Positions 1-7,861 of a stretch of 37,659 bases of DNA are shown here, piece after piece. The DNA comes from DASSUC01 sp035649895. Its GTDB lineage: Bacteria > Actinomycetota > Actinomycetes > Mycobacteriales > Micromonosporaceae. Under the pieces are notes generated by a model. That model ran no database searches and was not told the DNA's origin. It was given only the letters and a program-made list of their open reading frames with translations. The stretch lies in contig DASRIS010000171.1 of NCBI GenBank assembly GCA_035649895.1, forward strand, positions 1 to 37,659. The letters are read 5' to 3'. The number at the start of each line of letters is the position of its first letter. The stretch's first letter is position 1. A program made the position numbers and the translations under genes.

Positions 1-1092
1 CGCAAGGCCGAGGCCGAGCGGTACCTGTCCCTAATCGAAGCGCAGCTGGCCCGAGGCGAGTGGATCGACCCCGAGCGCGGCAAGGTGCGCCTGCGCGACT
101 ACGCGGAACGGTGGATCGCCGAGCGACCGAACCTGCGACCCCGGACCGTGCACCTCTACCAGTGGACCCTCGGCAGACACATCACGCCGTACCTCGGCGA
201 CATGCCGCTCAACCGCCTCGACACGCCGATGGTCCGGGAGTGGCGAACGCGCCTGCTGACCGAGGGCGTGTCGCTGACCATGGCGGCGAAGGCGTACCGG
301 CTGCTGCGCGCGATCCTGATGACCGCCGTGAAGGAAGACGAGTTGATCAGGGTGAACCCGTGCCGCATCGTCGGCGCTGACCAGGAGAAGCCCGCAGAGC
401 GGCCGGTCCTCTCCGTCCCGCAGATCTTCGAGCTAGCCGAACGGATGCCGGAGCGCTTCCGCGCATTGATCCTGGTCACGACGTTCGGGTGCCTGCGGTG
501 GGGCGAGGTGGTGGCCCTACAACGGTGCGACATCGACCTGTCGGCCGGCACGGTGCGGGTACGGCAGGCGTTCGTCGAGCACCGGGGCACCGGCCTCATC
601 CTCGGGCCGCCGAAGTCGCGGGCGGGCGTGCGGACCGTCGCGCTGCCCAAGGCGACCCTGCCCGTGCTGAAACAGCACATGAGCGGGCAGGTCGGCGAGG
701 GACCGGAGGCGTTCGTGTTCACCGGCGAAAGCGGCCGGAACCTCTGGCGCGGCAACTTCAACAAGCTGGTCAAGTGGTCCGAGGCGGTGGCCGCTGTGGG
801 CGTGCCGGGTCTGCACTTCCACGACCTCCGACACACCGGTAACACCCTGGCGTCACGTGCGCCGGGCGCAAGCCTGCGGGACATCATGGCGCGGATGGGC
901 CACGACAGCCCGCGTGCCGCGCTGATCTACCAGCACGCCAACCGGGAGGCCGACCAGGGGATCGCCGACGCCATCGACCAGGCCGTCAAGGCGGCCCGGC
1001 GCAAGCCGAGCAAGCGCAAGCCGAAGCGGACCGCCGAGGGCGACGGGCCCGGCGACGGGCCCGGCCGCCGAGGCGAGTTAATGGCCCGCTAA
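1..1092 (+). CDS. Tyrosine-type site-specific integrase, 5' end outside window
   Basis: The open frame runs in from the left edge and 363 residues are visible; the GTG at 85 is internal, because coding sequence continues upstream of it. The N-terminal part is a SAM-like core-binding domain and the C-terminal part is the catalytic domain. Counting from base 1, the catalytic set is visible: R166 (in CLRWGE), H274 and R277 (HDLRH), H301 (MGH) and the nucleophile Y310 (YQH). Such enzymes cut and join att sites of integrative elements or phages. The 3' end faces a tRNA-Gly gene 82 bases downstream, the usual arrangement for actinomycete integrative elements that use tRNA 3' ends. The lysine-rich tail is typical. 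A TTA leucine codon sits at 1078-1080, four codons before the stop; TTA is rare in such GC-rich genomes. Nothing indicates a broken frame. Confidence 0.93.
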   Translation, partial: RKAEAERYLSLIEAQLARGEWIDPERGKVRLRDYAERWIAERPNLRPRTVHLYQWTLGRHITPYLGDMPLNRLDTPMVREWRTRLLTEGVSLTMAAKAYRLLRAILMTAVKEDELIRVNPCRIVGADQEKPAERPVLSVPQIFELAERMPERFRALILVTTFGCLRWGEVVALQRCDIDLSAGTVRVRQAFVEHRGTGLILGPPKSRAGVRTVALPKATLPVLKQHMSGQVGEGPEAFVFTGESGRNLWRGNFNKLVKWSEAVAAVGVPGLHFHDLRHTGNTLASRAPGASLRDIMARMGHDSPRAALIYQHANREADQGIADAIDQAVKAARRKPSKRKPKRTAEGDGPGDGPGRRGELMAR

Positions 1093-1130
1093 TGGCCCAT
1101 CGCCTGTTTCAGCCCTCCTAAGAGCGCGGA

Positions 1131-1163
1131 AGCCCTGGCGGGACATCGGTCCTGACCAGGGCT
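1131..1163. terminator. Stem-loop after integrase
   Basis: The 8-base arms 1131-1138 and 1156-1163 are perfectly complementary (AGCCCTGG against CCAGGGCT) around a 17-base loop and are followed by TTTC. It lies between the integrase stop and the 3' end of the tRNA-Gly gene, so it could end both transcripts. Confidence 0.55.
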
Positions 1164-1173
1164 TTCGTGTGGG

Positions 1174-1244
1174 AGCGGGTGAAGGGAATCGAACCCTCAC
1201 TGTCAGCTTGGGAAGCTGATGTTCTGCCATTGAACTACACCCGC
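1174..1244 (-). tRNA. tRNA-Gly (anticodon CCC)
   Basis: Read on the minus strand, a full cloverleaf is visible: acceptor arms GCGGGTG (1244-1238) and CACCCGC (1181-1175), an anticodon stem with loop TTCCCAA, the T-loop GGTTCGATTCC, and discriminator T at 1174. The anticodon CCC occupies 1212-1210 and reads GGG codons. The CCA end is not encoded. The gene's 3' end points at the integrase, so this tRNA is the likely integration site: the crossover would lie in its 3' half and the element to its left. Confidence 0.95.
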
Positions 1245-1369
1245 AAGCGGCCATCACTGTACCCGACTCGGCGCCCTCGTGCCACGACGTCCGTCTCGGC
1301 TACAGGCTGAGCGGGGACTGTCCTATCCGACTACGTCATCACAGCTACGGTCGCGCGGGCCGGGCGCTG

Positions 1370-1777
1370 ATGGTTCCGAACGTGGCGTCAGCAGCCACCA
1401 CGGCCGTGCTCATCGCTGGGAGGCTCGCCCTGCTGCGGGTGGAGCGCATGCTCGTAGGGCGGCTATGCCACGCGCGCGTCCGCGTGGTGTTGGCCTACGC
1501 CTTGATCTGCCATCGCCGGGGCCGCCACGGCGCCGAGCTCGCCGCGCTGCTGCACCGGCGTGAGAATGTGGCCGAACTCCAGCAGCGGCTTCTGCATCTG
1601 ATCCGGGATCTGCTGGCCGAGGTCGCCGCCACCGGCGGCCTGCGTGTCGATGTCCCACCCGAGGAACTGGCCAGCTTCTGCATGCATGCACTGACCGCCG
1701 CCGCTGATCTGCCGTCCGAGGCGGCGGTACGCCGGCTCGTCACGGTTACCCTGGCGGGGCTGCGCCCTCCGCACTGA
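1370..1777 (+). pseudogene. Relic of a TetR-family regulator (C-terminal part only)
   Basis: From about base 1520 to the stop at 1777 the frame reads like the C-terminal ligand-binding region of a TetR-family repressor, with LLAEVAATGGLR, DVPPEELASF and SEAAVRRLV resembling the last helices of that family. No N-terminal helix-turn-helix is present, and the frame upstream of about 1500 does not look like a protein. I read it as a truncated, non-functional remnant, perhaps damaged when the neighbouring element inserted or was rearranged. The first in-frame GTG/ATG codons have no ribosome binding site. The TetR assignment rests on pattern recognition only. Confidence 0.5.
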
Positions 1778-2164
1778 TTCGTCCCTGGACCCGCCAGCCG
1801 CGTCTCTTCGGCTCGCCCTGCCGGCCAAGAGTGTGAGCGGTGCACCTGCGGGTGGCCGATATCGACGGCGTGCACCAGCAATGGGGCGGGCTGGCGTAGG
1901 CGTGGTGCGCCGCCGCGAACCCGGCTCGGCGCTACGGCCGGTACCGGTCTGACGTAGGTCGTGGCCCGCCCGCCGCCCTGGCGAACCAGACCGCAACACG
2001 GCTACGTCATCCCAGCCGGGCGGGCCAGCGGCCCCCATGGCCACGAGCCCGACCACCGCAGCCGCCTGCTGGAGCCAGCGGCACCACCACTCGTCCCTAT
2101 AGATCGCGCTGCGCTGACGCTACTTAGGCGGCGGCGCCGGTATGACTACCGACACTAGCGACTC
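1778..2164. other. Gene-poor stretch
   Basis: I see no convincing gene. One short plus-strand frame ending at the TAG near 1900 (LRVADIDGVHQQWGGLA) faintly resembles a glyoxalase/VOC-type fragment. With the TetR relic before it, the stretch looks like decayed accessory DNA. Confidence 0.4.
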
Positions 2165-2181
2165 ATACCCCCTGGGGGTAT
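2165..2181. promoter_or_regulatory. CsoR-like copper operator overlapping a -10 box
   Basis: A perfect 17-base palindrome, ATACCCCCTGGGGGTAT, is centred on T2173. It overlaps a -10-like TATATT (2179-2184) just ahead of the copper-type ATPase gene. C-tract/G-tract palindromes of this form are the known binding sites of CsoR-family copper-sensing repressors. Position and form suggest that CsoR blocks the promoter until copper is bound. No csoR gene lies in the window. Confidence 0.75.
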
Positions 2182-2208
2182 ATTGCCATGGAACGGAGGG
2201 AGCGACCG

Positions 2209-4383
2209 ATGAACGAGACTGGCACCACGCGCCCGGCGTACCACGACCACGCCGCGCCGGACCATGACCGGCATCAGGCGAGCGTGGCCAGCGGGTCCGC
2301 GGATCATCGGATCCACGGTCCACATCCGCCTGGCACCCCCGGACACGACAACCACGACAACCACGCCGGACACGACAAGCACGCTGGGCACGACCCGGAG
2401 ATGTTCCGCCGCAAGTTCTGGCTGAGCCTGGTCCTGACCGTGCCGGTCGTAGCTACCAGCCACATGGTGATGGACTGGTTCGGCTACACCCTCGACTTTC
2501 CGGGCATGTCGTGGGTCGGGCCGGTGCTCGGGTCGGTGGTGTTCGGCTACGGCGGCTGGCCGTTCCTGGTCGGCGGCGTACGCGAGGTGCACGACCGGGC
2601 GCCGGGGATGATGCTGCTGATCTCGATGGCGATCACCGTCGCATACGCCGCGTCCCTGGCGACCAGCCTCGGCGCGTTCGACCTGGACTTCTGGTGGGAG
2701 CTGGCCGCGCTGGTGACGATCATGCTGCTCGGGCACTGGCAGGAGATGAAGGCCATCGGCCAGGCGCAGGGTGCGCTGTCGGCGCTGGCCGCACTGCTGC
2801 CGGACGAGGCCGAACGCCTCACCGACAGCGGTGACGTGCAGGCGGTGCCAGTGAGCCAGCTGCGGGTAGTTGACGTGGTACTGGTGCGCTCCGGCGCCCG
2901 GGTGCCTGCTGACGGGCGCATCGTCGAGGGTGCCGCCGAGCTGGACGAGTCGATGATCACCGGGGAGTCGCGGCCGGTACACCGCGGCGTTGGCGACCGG
3001 GTGGTGGCCGGGACGGTAGCCACCGACTCGGCGATCCGGGTTCGGGTGGAGGCGATCGGCGAGGACACCGCACTGGCCGGCATCGGCCGCCTGGTCGCCC
3101 AGGCGCAGGCGTCCAGCGGCCGGGCACAGGTGCTGGCTGACCGGTTCGCCGCGATGTTGTTCTACATCGCCACCGCCGCCGCGCTGGTCACCTTCGTGGT
3201 GTGGTGGGCGCTGGGCGACGTGGACCAGTCCGTGGTCCGCACCGTGACGGTGCTGGTGATCGCCTGCCCGCACGCTCTTGGGCTGGCCATCCCGCTGGTG
3301 ATCGCACTATCCACGGCGGTGGCGGCCAGGGCCGGCATCCTGGTCAAGGACCGCCTCGCACTGGAGCGGATGCGCACCGTCGACGCGGTGCTGTTCGACA
3401 AGACCGGCACCCTGACCCGGGGCGCACATGTGGTCTCCGGCGTGGCCGCCGCGGACGGCGCCACCCGCGCCGAGGTGCTGCGCCTGGCCGGCGGGGTGGA
3501 GGCGGACAGCGAACATCCCTTGGCAAAAGCGATTGTCGCCGCCGCGGCTGACGGCGGGCGGCCAGCCGTCGCGACAGGCTTCCGGTCGCTGACCGGCCGC
3601 GGCGTGCGGGCCACCATCGACGGCACGGCGTACGCGGTCGGTGGCCCCGCGCTCCTGCGCGAGCTGGATGTCACCGTGCCCGTCGACCTGGCCGAGCAGA
3701 CCTGGGCATGGTCCACGCGGGGCGCGGCAGTGCTGCACCTGCTGCGCCTACCCGAGCGCGGCGATGGCAAGCCGGAGGCGCTCGGTGCGTTCGCTCTGGA
3801 GGACGAGGTCCGCGCCGAGGCCCGCGAGGCCATTGCCCAGCTGCGGGCGCAGGGCGTCAAGAAGATTGTGATGATCACCGGGGATGCCCGACCGGTCGCC
3901 GAGGCGGTCGCCGCTGACCTGGGCTTCCAAACCGGCGTAGACGAGGTGTTCGCCGAGGTGCTGCCGGCCGACAAGGACCGGGCAGTGGCCGACCTGCAGG
4001 CTCGCGGCCTGACCGTGGCGATGGTCGGCGACGGTGTCAACGACGCCCCCGCCCTGGCCCGCGCCGACGTTGGTGTGGCGATCGGCGCCGGCACCGACGT
4101 GGCGATCGAGTCCGCCGGCGTGGTGCTGGCCTCGTCCGACCCGCGCGGGGTCACCGGCGTCATCCGGTTGTCAAAGGCGTCCTACCGCAAGATGGTGCAG
4201 AACCTGGCCTGGGCCGCCGGCTACAACGTCGTCGCGATCCCCCTTGCGGCGGGCGTGCTCGCGTGGGCGGGGGTGACCCTCAGCCCCGCGGTCGGCGCGG
4301 TCCTCATGTCCGCCTCGACCATCGTGGTCGCGCTCAACGCGCAGCTGCTGCGCCGGGTCCGGCTGACCCCGGACCAGCGGTGA
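2209..4383 (+). CDS. CopB-type (CPH) heavy-metal P1B ATPase
   Basis: A 724-residue membrane pump that would export copper (or silver) using ATP. The His-rich N-terminus (residues 1-64, many H-D and H-G pairs) is followed by transmembrane helices, the actuator motif TGES (251-254), the intramembrane motif CPH (353-355), the phosphorylation motif DKTGT (D397) and the hinge motif MVGDGVNDAP (605-614). CPH rather than CPC places it in the P1B-3/CopB group. An in-frame ATG at 2188 is unlikely to be the start: it lies 3 bases after the -10 box and would not be transcribed. The ATG at 2209 has GGAGGG (2195-2200) 8 bases upstream. The gene stands alone, with no chaperone or csoR beside it, and is probably copper-induced through the upstream palindrome. 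Confidence 0.93.
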   Translation: MNETGTTRPAYHDHAAPDHDRHQASVASGSADHRIHGPHPPGTPGHDNHDNHAGHDKHAGHDPEMFRRKFWLSLVLTVPVVATSHMVMDWFGYTLDFPGMSWVGPVLGSVVFGYGGWPFLVGGVREVHDRAPGMMLLISMAITVAYAASLATSLGAFDLDFWWELAALVTIMLLGHWQEMKAIGQAQGALSALAALLPDEAERLTDSGDVQAVPVSQLRVVDVVLVRSGARVPADGRIVEGAAELDESMITGESRPVHRGVGDRVVAGTVATDSAIRVRVEAIGEDTALAGIGRLVAQAQASSGRAQVLADRFAAMLFYIATAAALVTFVVWWALGDVDQSVVRTVTVLVIACPHALGLAIPLVIALSTAVAARAGILVKDRLALERMRTVDAVLFDKTGTLTRGAHVVSGVAAADGATRAEVLRLAGGVEADSEHPLAKAIVAAAADGGRPAVATGFRSLTGRGVRATIDGTAYAVGGPALLRELDVTVPVDLAEQTWAWSTRGAAVLHLLRLPERGDGKPEALGAFALEDEVRAEAREAIAQLRAQGVKKIVMITGDARPVAEAVAADLGFQTGVDEVFAEVLPADKDRAVADLQARGLTVAMVGDGVNDAPALARADVGVAIGAGTDVAIESAGVVLASSDPRGVTGVIRLSKASYRKMVQNLAWAAGYNVVAIPLAAGVLAWAGVTLSPAVGAVLMSASTIVVALNAQLLRRVRLTPDQR

Positions 4384-4558
4384 GCACCGGCTGTCTTTGC
4401 GGACCACTGGCGGCGGCCTCCAGTAGACCTGCCACCCGGACACCGTTCCAGTCCATCTTGTCGGATCTATTTCCTCCGGCGTCGATCGACGATAGCCTCC
4501 GCACACCGGCACACCACCCCCGCCGTGCCGGTCAGATTGGGGAGGAAGAGGTGAGGCG

Positions 4559-5527
4559 ATGAGGCTTAACCGCCCCTGGTCGCTGCGCGCGGCCGGGGTA
4601 GCCACCACATCGCTCGTGCTACTGCTGGGCTCCACCGCAGCGAGCGTCGCACCCGTCGCCGCGGCTGCCGGCGGGCCGGGTGTGGAGTGCTACGAGCCGG
4701 CCGAGCACGGCGCTGAGGCACGCGGCAAGCCAGGTGGGCTCGTCCGGCACGACCCGAACGAGCTGTCCGCCCGCGAGGCGGCTGCGCGCGAGGCGGACCT
4801 GGCGGGTGCGCTGCGGGAACGGGCTGCCAAGGGCAAGGGGCCTGGGGTCAGCGCGGTTACCATCCCGGTCGTCGTACACGTTGTCTCTGAGGACAGCACG
4901 CGAGCCGGCGGCAGCATCCCCGACTCGATGGTGAGCGCCCAGATCAGCGTGCTCAACCAGTCGTTCGCCGGAGCCACGGGCGGCGCCGCGACCGAGTTCT
5001 CGTTCCAGCTGGCGAGCATCAACCGGGTGGTCAACCCGGCGTGGTACCCGATCATCTACGGCTCCTCAGCCGAGCGGCAGATGAAGACCGCGTTGCGGGT
5101 CGGCGGCAAGGGGACGCTGAACATCTACACCGGCCTGCTCAGCGACGACCTGCTCGGCTGGGCAACGTTCCCCAGCCGCAAGCTGAGCAGCACGGACGGC
5201 GTCGTGGTGCTGCACGAGTCGCTGCCCGGCGGCACGGCAGTGCCGTACGACGAGGGCGACACCGGCACGCACGAGGTCGGCCACTGGCTGAACCTCTACC
5301 ACACGTTCCAGGGCGGCTGTGCCGGCAAGGGCGACTACGTCTCGGACACCGCGCCCGAGGCCTCTCCGGCCTTCGGCTGCCCGGTCGGGCGGGACACCTG
5401 CGCCGGCGGCGGTGCCGACCCGATCCACAACTTCATGGACTACACCGACGACCCGTGCATGAACGCGTTCACCGCGGGCCAGGCCCAGCGGATGATCGAC
5501 GCGTGGAACGCCTACCGCGCGGCTTGA
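4559..5527 (+). CDS. Secreted M43-family (pappalysin-like) zinc metalloprotease
   Basis: A 322-residue protein with a basic N-terminus and a hydrophobic signal peptide (about 1-40). The zinc site is HEVGHWLNLYH (H238, E239, H242, H248), matching the metzincin pattern HExxHxxGxxH except that Asn occupies the Gly position. The Met-turn is in NFMDYTDD (M293). Cysteines in QGGC, FGC, DTC and DPC are typical of M43 disulfides. The product is expected to be an extracellular peptidase; its substrate is unknown. The ATG at 4559 is preceded by GAGG-type ribosome binding sequence. The gene is monocistronic and ends just before a strong stem-loop shared with the convergent gene. Confidence 0.88.
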   Translation: MRLNRPWSLRAAGVATTSLVLLLGSTAASVAPVAAAAGGPGVECYEPAEHGAEARGKPGGLVRHDPNELSAREAAAREADLAGALRERAAKGKGPGVSAVTIPVVVHVVSEDSTRAGGSIPDSMVSAQISVLNQSFAGATGGAATEFSFQLASINRVVNPAWYPIIYGSSAERQMKTALRVGGKGTLNIYTGLLSDDLLGWATFPSRKLSSTDGVVVLHESLPGGTAVPYDEGDTGTHEVGHWLNLYHTFQGGCAGKGDYVSDTAPEASPAFGCPVGRDTCAGGGADPIHNFMDYTDDPCMNAFTAGQAQRMIDAWNAYRAA

Positions 5528-5539
5528 CCAGGCACCAAC

Positions 5540-5573
5540 CCGGCGCCGGCTCCGCTCGCGGGGTCGGCGCCGG
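5540..5573. terminator. Bidirectional stem-loop between convergent genes
   Basis: A 9-base perfect stem (5540-5548 CCGGCGCCG against 5565-5573 CGGCGCCGG) with a 16-base loop lies between the metalloprotease stop (5527) and the stop of the opposing gene (5575). It is placed to end both transcripts; no T-run follows, as is common in actinomycetes. Confidence 0.65.
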
Positions 5574-5574
5574 C

Positions 5575-6057
5575 CTATGCGGCGGCCGGGTCGCGCCAGA
5601 CCAGGTAGACCGGGCGTACGCCGCCCGGGATGCGCGCCGCACCGACGGCCTGGCCGGGGTGGCGGGCCACCATCGCCACGTCGACCGTGAACTCGAACAG
5701 CCGCCAGTCCTCGTGCGGGCCGGCCCGCACCTGCGCGGCTATCTGCTCGACCAGCACCGGGTCGTCGATGCGCCGCGCCCTACCGGCGACGTAGGCCTCG
5801 TCGTCGCTCTCCTCCGGCGGGAACGAGTGCAGCGCGTAGCGCCCGTCCCGCTCCAGGTCGCGCCGCTTGGGCGAGTCGACGACGAAGCAGAAGAGGCCAT
5901 CCTCGGTGATCACGGGTGAGACCGGGTGCACCCTCGGCCCGCCGTCGGCCCGCACCGTGGCCAGGTAGCCGAGCCCGGGCCCGTACTGCTGGACCAGGGC
6001 ACGGATCGCCTCGGCCAGACCCGGGGCCGTGCTGGCGAACTCTAGCCAGGATGCCAT
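5575..6057 (-). CDS. Pyridoxamine 5'-phosphate oxidase-like (FMN/F420-binding split-barrel) protein
   Basis: A 160-residue protein resembling the PNPOx-like flavin/deazaflavin-binding split barrels: LGYLATVRADGGPRVHPVSP gives the first strands, GLFCFV the next, and SPKRRDLERDGRYALHSF the phosphate-contacting helix region. Members bind FMN, F420 or haem and reduce small substrates; the substrate here cannot be read from sequence. The ATG at 6057 has no ribosome binding site. Instead TAAACT (6069-6064) lies exactly 6 bases before it, suggesting a leaderless mRNA. It diverges from dcd, which has the same arrangement. Confidence 0.75.
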   Translation of the reverse strand: MASWLEFASTAPGLAEAIRALVQQYGPGLGYLATVRADGGPRVHPVSPVITEDGLFCFVVDSPKRRDLERDGRYALHSFPPEESDDEAYVAGRARRIDDPVLVEQIAAQVRAGPHEDWRLFEFTVDVAMVARHPGQAVGAARIPGGVRPVYLVWRDPAAA

Positions 6058-6063
6058 GGCCAG

Positions 6064-6069
6064 AGTTTA
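6064..6069 (-). promoter_or_regulatory. -10 box of a leaderless promoter
   Basis: TAAACT on the minus strand fits TAnnnT and ends 6 bases before the ATG at 6057, so transcription would begin at or next to the start codon. No clear -35 is visible. Confidence 0.5.
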
Positions 6070-6134
6070 TCGAACACATGTACGAGATCGGTAGTCGTGG
6101 CCGCGAGCCTACCTGACGGATCTCCCCGGATGGG

Positions 6135-6140
6135 TACCCT
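6135..6140 (+). promoter_or_regulatory. -10 box of a leaderless dcd promoter
   Basis: TACCCT fits TAnnnT and lies 6 bases before the dcd ATG at 6147. No ribosome binding site precedes that ATG. The spacing is identical to that of the divergent gene's promoter. Confidence 0.5.
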
Positions 6141-6146
6141 TCGACA

Positions 6147-6725
6147 ATGCTCCTCTCCGACCGGGACCTCGTCGCCGAGATCAAGTCCGGAGCCCTACTG
6201 CTCGACCCGTTCGAGCCGGCCCTGATCCAGCCCTCGAGCATCGACGTACGGCTGGACCGCCTGTTCCGGGTCTTCAACAACCACCTCTACACGCACATCG
6301 ACCCGTCGGTCCGGCAGGACGACCTGACCGCGCTGGTGGAGGTGCCGGACGGCGAGCCGTTCGTGCTGCATCCCGGGGAGTTCGTGCTCGCCTCCACGCT
6401 CGAGGTGATCACCCTCGGCGACCAGCTGGCCGGGCGGCTTGAGGGCAAGTCCAGCCTGGGCCGGCTGGGCCTGCTCACCCACTCCACGGCCGGCTTCGTC
6501 GACCCCGGCTTCTCCGGCCATGTCACGCTGGAGCTGTCCAATGTGGCCAACCTGCCGATCACGTTGTGGCCCGGCATGAAGATCGGGCAGCTGTGCATCT
6601 TCCGGCTCTCGTCGCCGGCGGAGCACCCCTACGGCGCGGCCGTCTACGGCTCCCGCTACCAGGGGCAGCGCGGTCCCACGCCGAGCCGGGCCTGGCAGAA
6701 CTGGCGCACCTGGCCCACCAGCTAG
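6147..6725 (+). CDS. dcd: dCTP deaminase, probably bifunctional dCTP deaminase/dUTPase
   Basis: 192 residues, the usual length. The enzyme makes deoxyuridine nucleotide for thymidylate synthesis. Motifs: QPSSIDVRLD near residue 30, EGKSSLGRLGL (E99-L109), THSTAGFVDPGFSG (T111-G124) and the catalytic Glu in VTLELSN (E129). A115 and E129 fall at the same numbers as in the M. tuberculosis enzyme, which converts dCTP directly to dUMP, so bifunctionality is a reasonable inference. C-terminal RYQGQRGPTPSR closes the nucleotide site. The start has no leader (see the -10 entry). The stop codon lies inside a 32-base tandem repeat, so the last residues are repeat-encoded. Confidence 0.96.
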   Translation: MLLSDRDLVAEIKSGALLLDPFEPALIQPSSIDVRLDRLFRVFNNHLYTHIDPSVRQDDLTALVEVPDGEPFVLHPGEFVLASTLEVITLGDQLAGRLEGKSSLGRLGLLTHSTAGFVDPGFSGHVTLELSNVANLPITLWPGMKIGQLCIFRLSSPAEHPYGAAVYGSRYQGQRGPTPSRAWQNWRTWPTS

Positions 6726-6792
6726 CAGCCCACCTAACTAGCAGCCCAACCAGCTAGCAGCCCACCTAACCAGCAGCCCAACCAGCTAGCAG
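6717..6792. repeat. 32-base tandem repeat over the dcd stop codon
   Basis: Units at 6717-6748 and 6749-6780 differ by one base, and a 12-base third copy (ACCAGCTAGCAG) begins at 6781. Each unit contains an inner repetition of GCAGCCCA. The TAG of dcd (6723-6725) lies in the first unit. CTAG, scarce in GC-rich genomes, occurs four times here. The array fills the gap to the convergent NlpC/P60 gene. Confidence 0.85.
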
Positions 6793-6801
6793 TGCGCCGG
6801 C

Positions 6802-7842
6802 TCAGCCGGGGCGGCCGTAGCTGTGGATCGGTGCGCCGTCGAGGCTGCGCATCTTGACCGGCACTCCGGCCTGGGACGCGTGCACGATCCAGCCGGCGCC
6901 CACGTACATCCCGACGTGGTGCAGGTCGCTGTAGTAGAAGACCAGGTCTCCGGCGCGGAGGTTGGCCCGGCTCACATAGGCCGTCTCGCGCCGCTGCGCC
7001 GCCGAGTTGTGGGACAGGTACACCCCGGCCCTGGCCCAGGCCGCCATGGTCAGGCCCGAGCAGTCGTACGAGTCAGGCCCGTCCGCGCCCCAGACGTACG
7101 GCTTGCCGATCTGGGCGCAGGCGAACCGGGTCGCGACATCGGCGGCCCCGCCGACGAGGGTGGCCGGGCAGGCCACCGGCCGCAGTGAGCTGCTGCCTCC
7201 GGTCGAGCCAGTCGACCCGGTCGAGCCGGTCGACCCCGACGAAGACGACGCGGCGGACGCCGCACGGCGCAGCGCCTCCAGCCGCCGGATCTCCGTGTTG
7301 ATCTGCTTCGCCTTGGCCGCCAGCTCCGCCTCGGTCGCCGCCAGCTTGGCGACCAGCTCGTCGATCGGCCGCTTCTGCTCCTCGTACCGCCGTTTCAGCT
7401 CGGCGACGCCGCTGATCTCCCGCTGCTGCGCCCGGGCCAGCTGGTCGAGCACTGCCAGCTGCTCGGCGAGGGTGGTCGGCGAGCCGCCGGAGAGCAGGGC
7501 GCTGAGCGTCGCGGCCTGGCCGCCCATGTAGGCGTGCGCGGCCATGTCGCCGAGCTTCGCCGTAGCCAGGTCGAACTGCAGCTGCAGCGGCTGGATCTGC
7601 TTGGTGAGCTGCGCGACCTTGGCCTTGTTGGCGGTCAGCTGGATGCGGGTGGCGTTGTGCTGCTCGATGACCGGCTCAAGCTTGTTCCACGCCTGGTCGA
7701 TCTGGCGCTCGATCTCGCCGAGGGTGGGCTCGGCGTGTGCGGTGGCGCCGGAGACGACCAGCAGGCCGAGCGTTGTGGCGGCGCCTACCGCCGTGGTGAG
7801 GGTGAGGCGCGGCCATAACGGCCGCCTGGTATGGCTCGGCAC
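6802..7842 (-). CDS. Secreted NlpC/P60 peptidoglycan endopeptidase (RipA-like)
   Basis: A 346-residue protein expected to cut stem peptides outside the cell. It has a signal peptide ending near AHA-EP (about residue 37), a long coiled-coil region (about 38-195), a Ser/Gly/Thr linker with repeated GSTGSTGST, and a C-terminal NlpC/P60 domain (about 225-346). The catalytic residues are C261 (YDCSGL), H309 (HHVGMYVG) and the polar third residue H321 (VHAS). Coiled coils in RipA-like enzymes restrain or position the catalytic domain. The GTG at 7842 has AAGGAG 10 bases upstream. A c-di-AMP riboswitch and promoter precede it. It is paralogous to the gene at 11205-12176. Confidence 0.93.
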   Translation of the reverse strand: MPSHTRRPLWPRLTLTTAVGAATTLGLLVVSGATAHAEPTLGEIERQIDQAWNKLEPVIEQHNATRIQLTANKAKVAQLTKQIQPLQLQFDLATAKLGDMAAHAYMGGQAATLSALLSGGSPTTLAEQLAVLDQLARAQQREISGVAELKRRYEEQKRPIDELVAKLAATEAELAAKAKQINTEIRRLEALRRAASAASSSSGSTGSTGSTGSTGGSSSLRPVACPATLVGGAADVATRFACAQIGKPYVWGADGPDSYDCSGLTMAAWARAGVYLSHNSAAQRRETAYVSRANLRAGDLVFYYSDLHHVGMYVGAGWIVHASQAGVPVKMRSLDGAPIHSYGRPG

Positions 7843-7861
7843 GAGGTCCCAGCTCCTTCTT

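Noticed and set aside
2188..2208. ATG at 2188 as ATPase start
   Set aside because: It is 3 bases after the -10 box, would not be in the mRNA, and lacks a ribosome binding site.
6717..6792. Possible CRISPR array
   Set aside because: The units are directly adjacent with no spacers and only two full copies are present; there are no cas genes.
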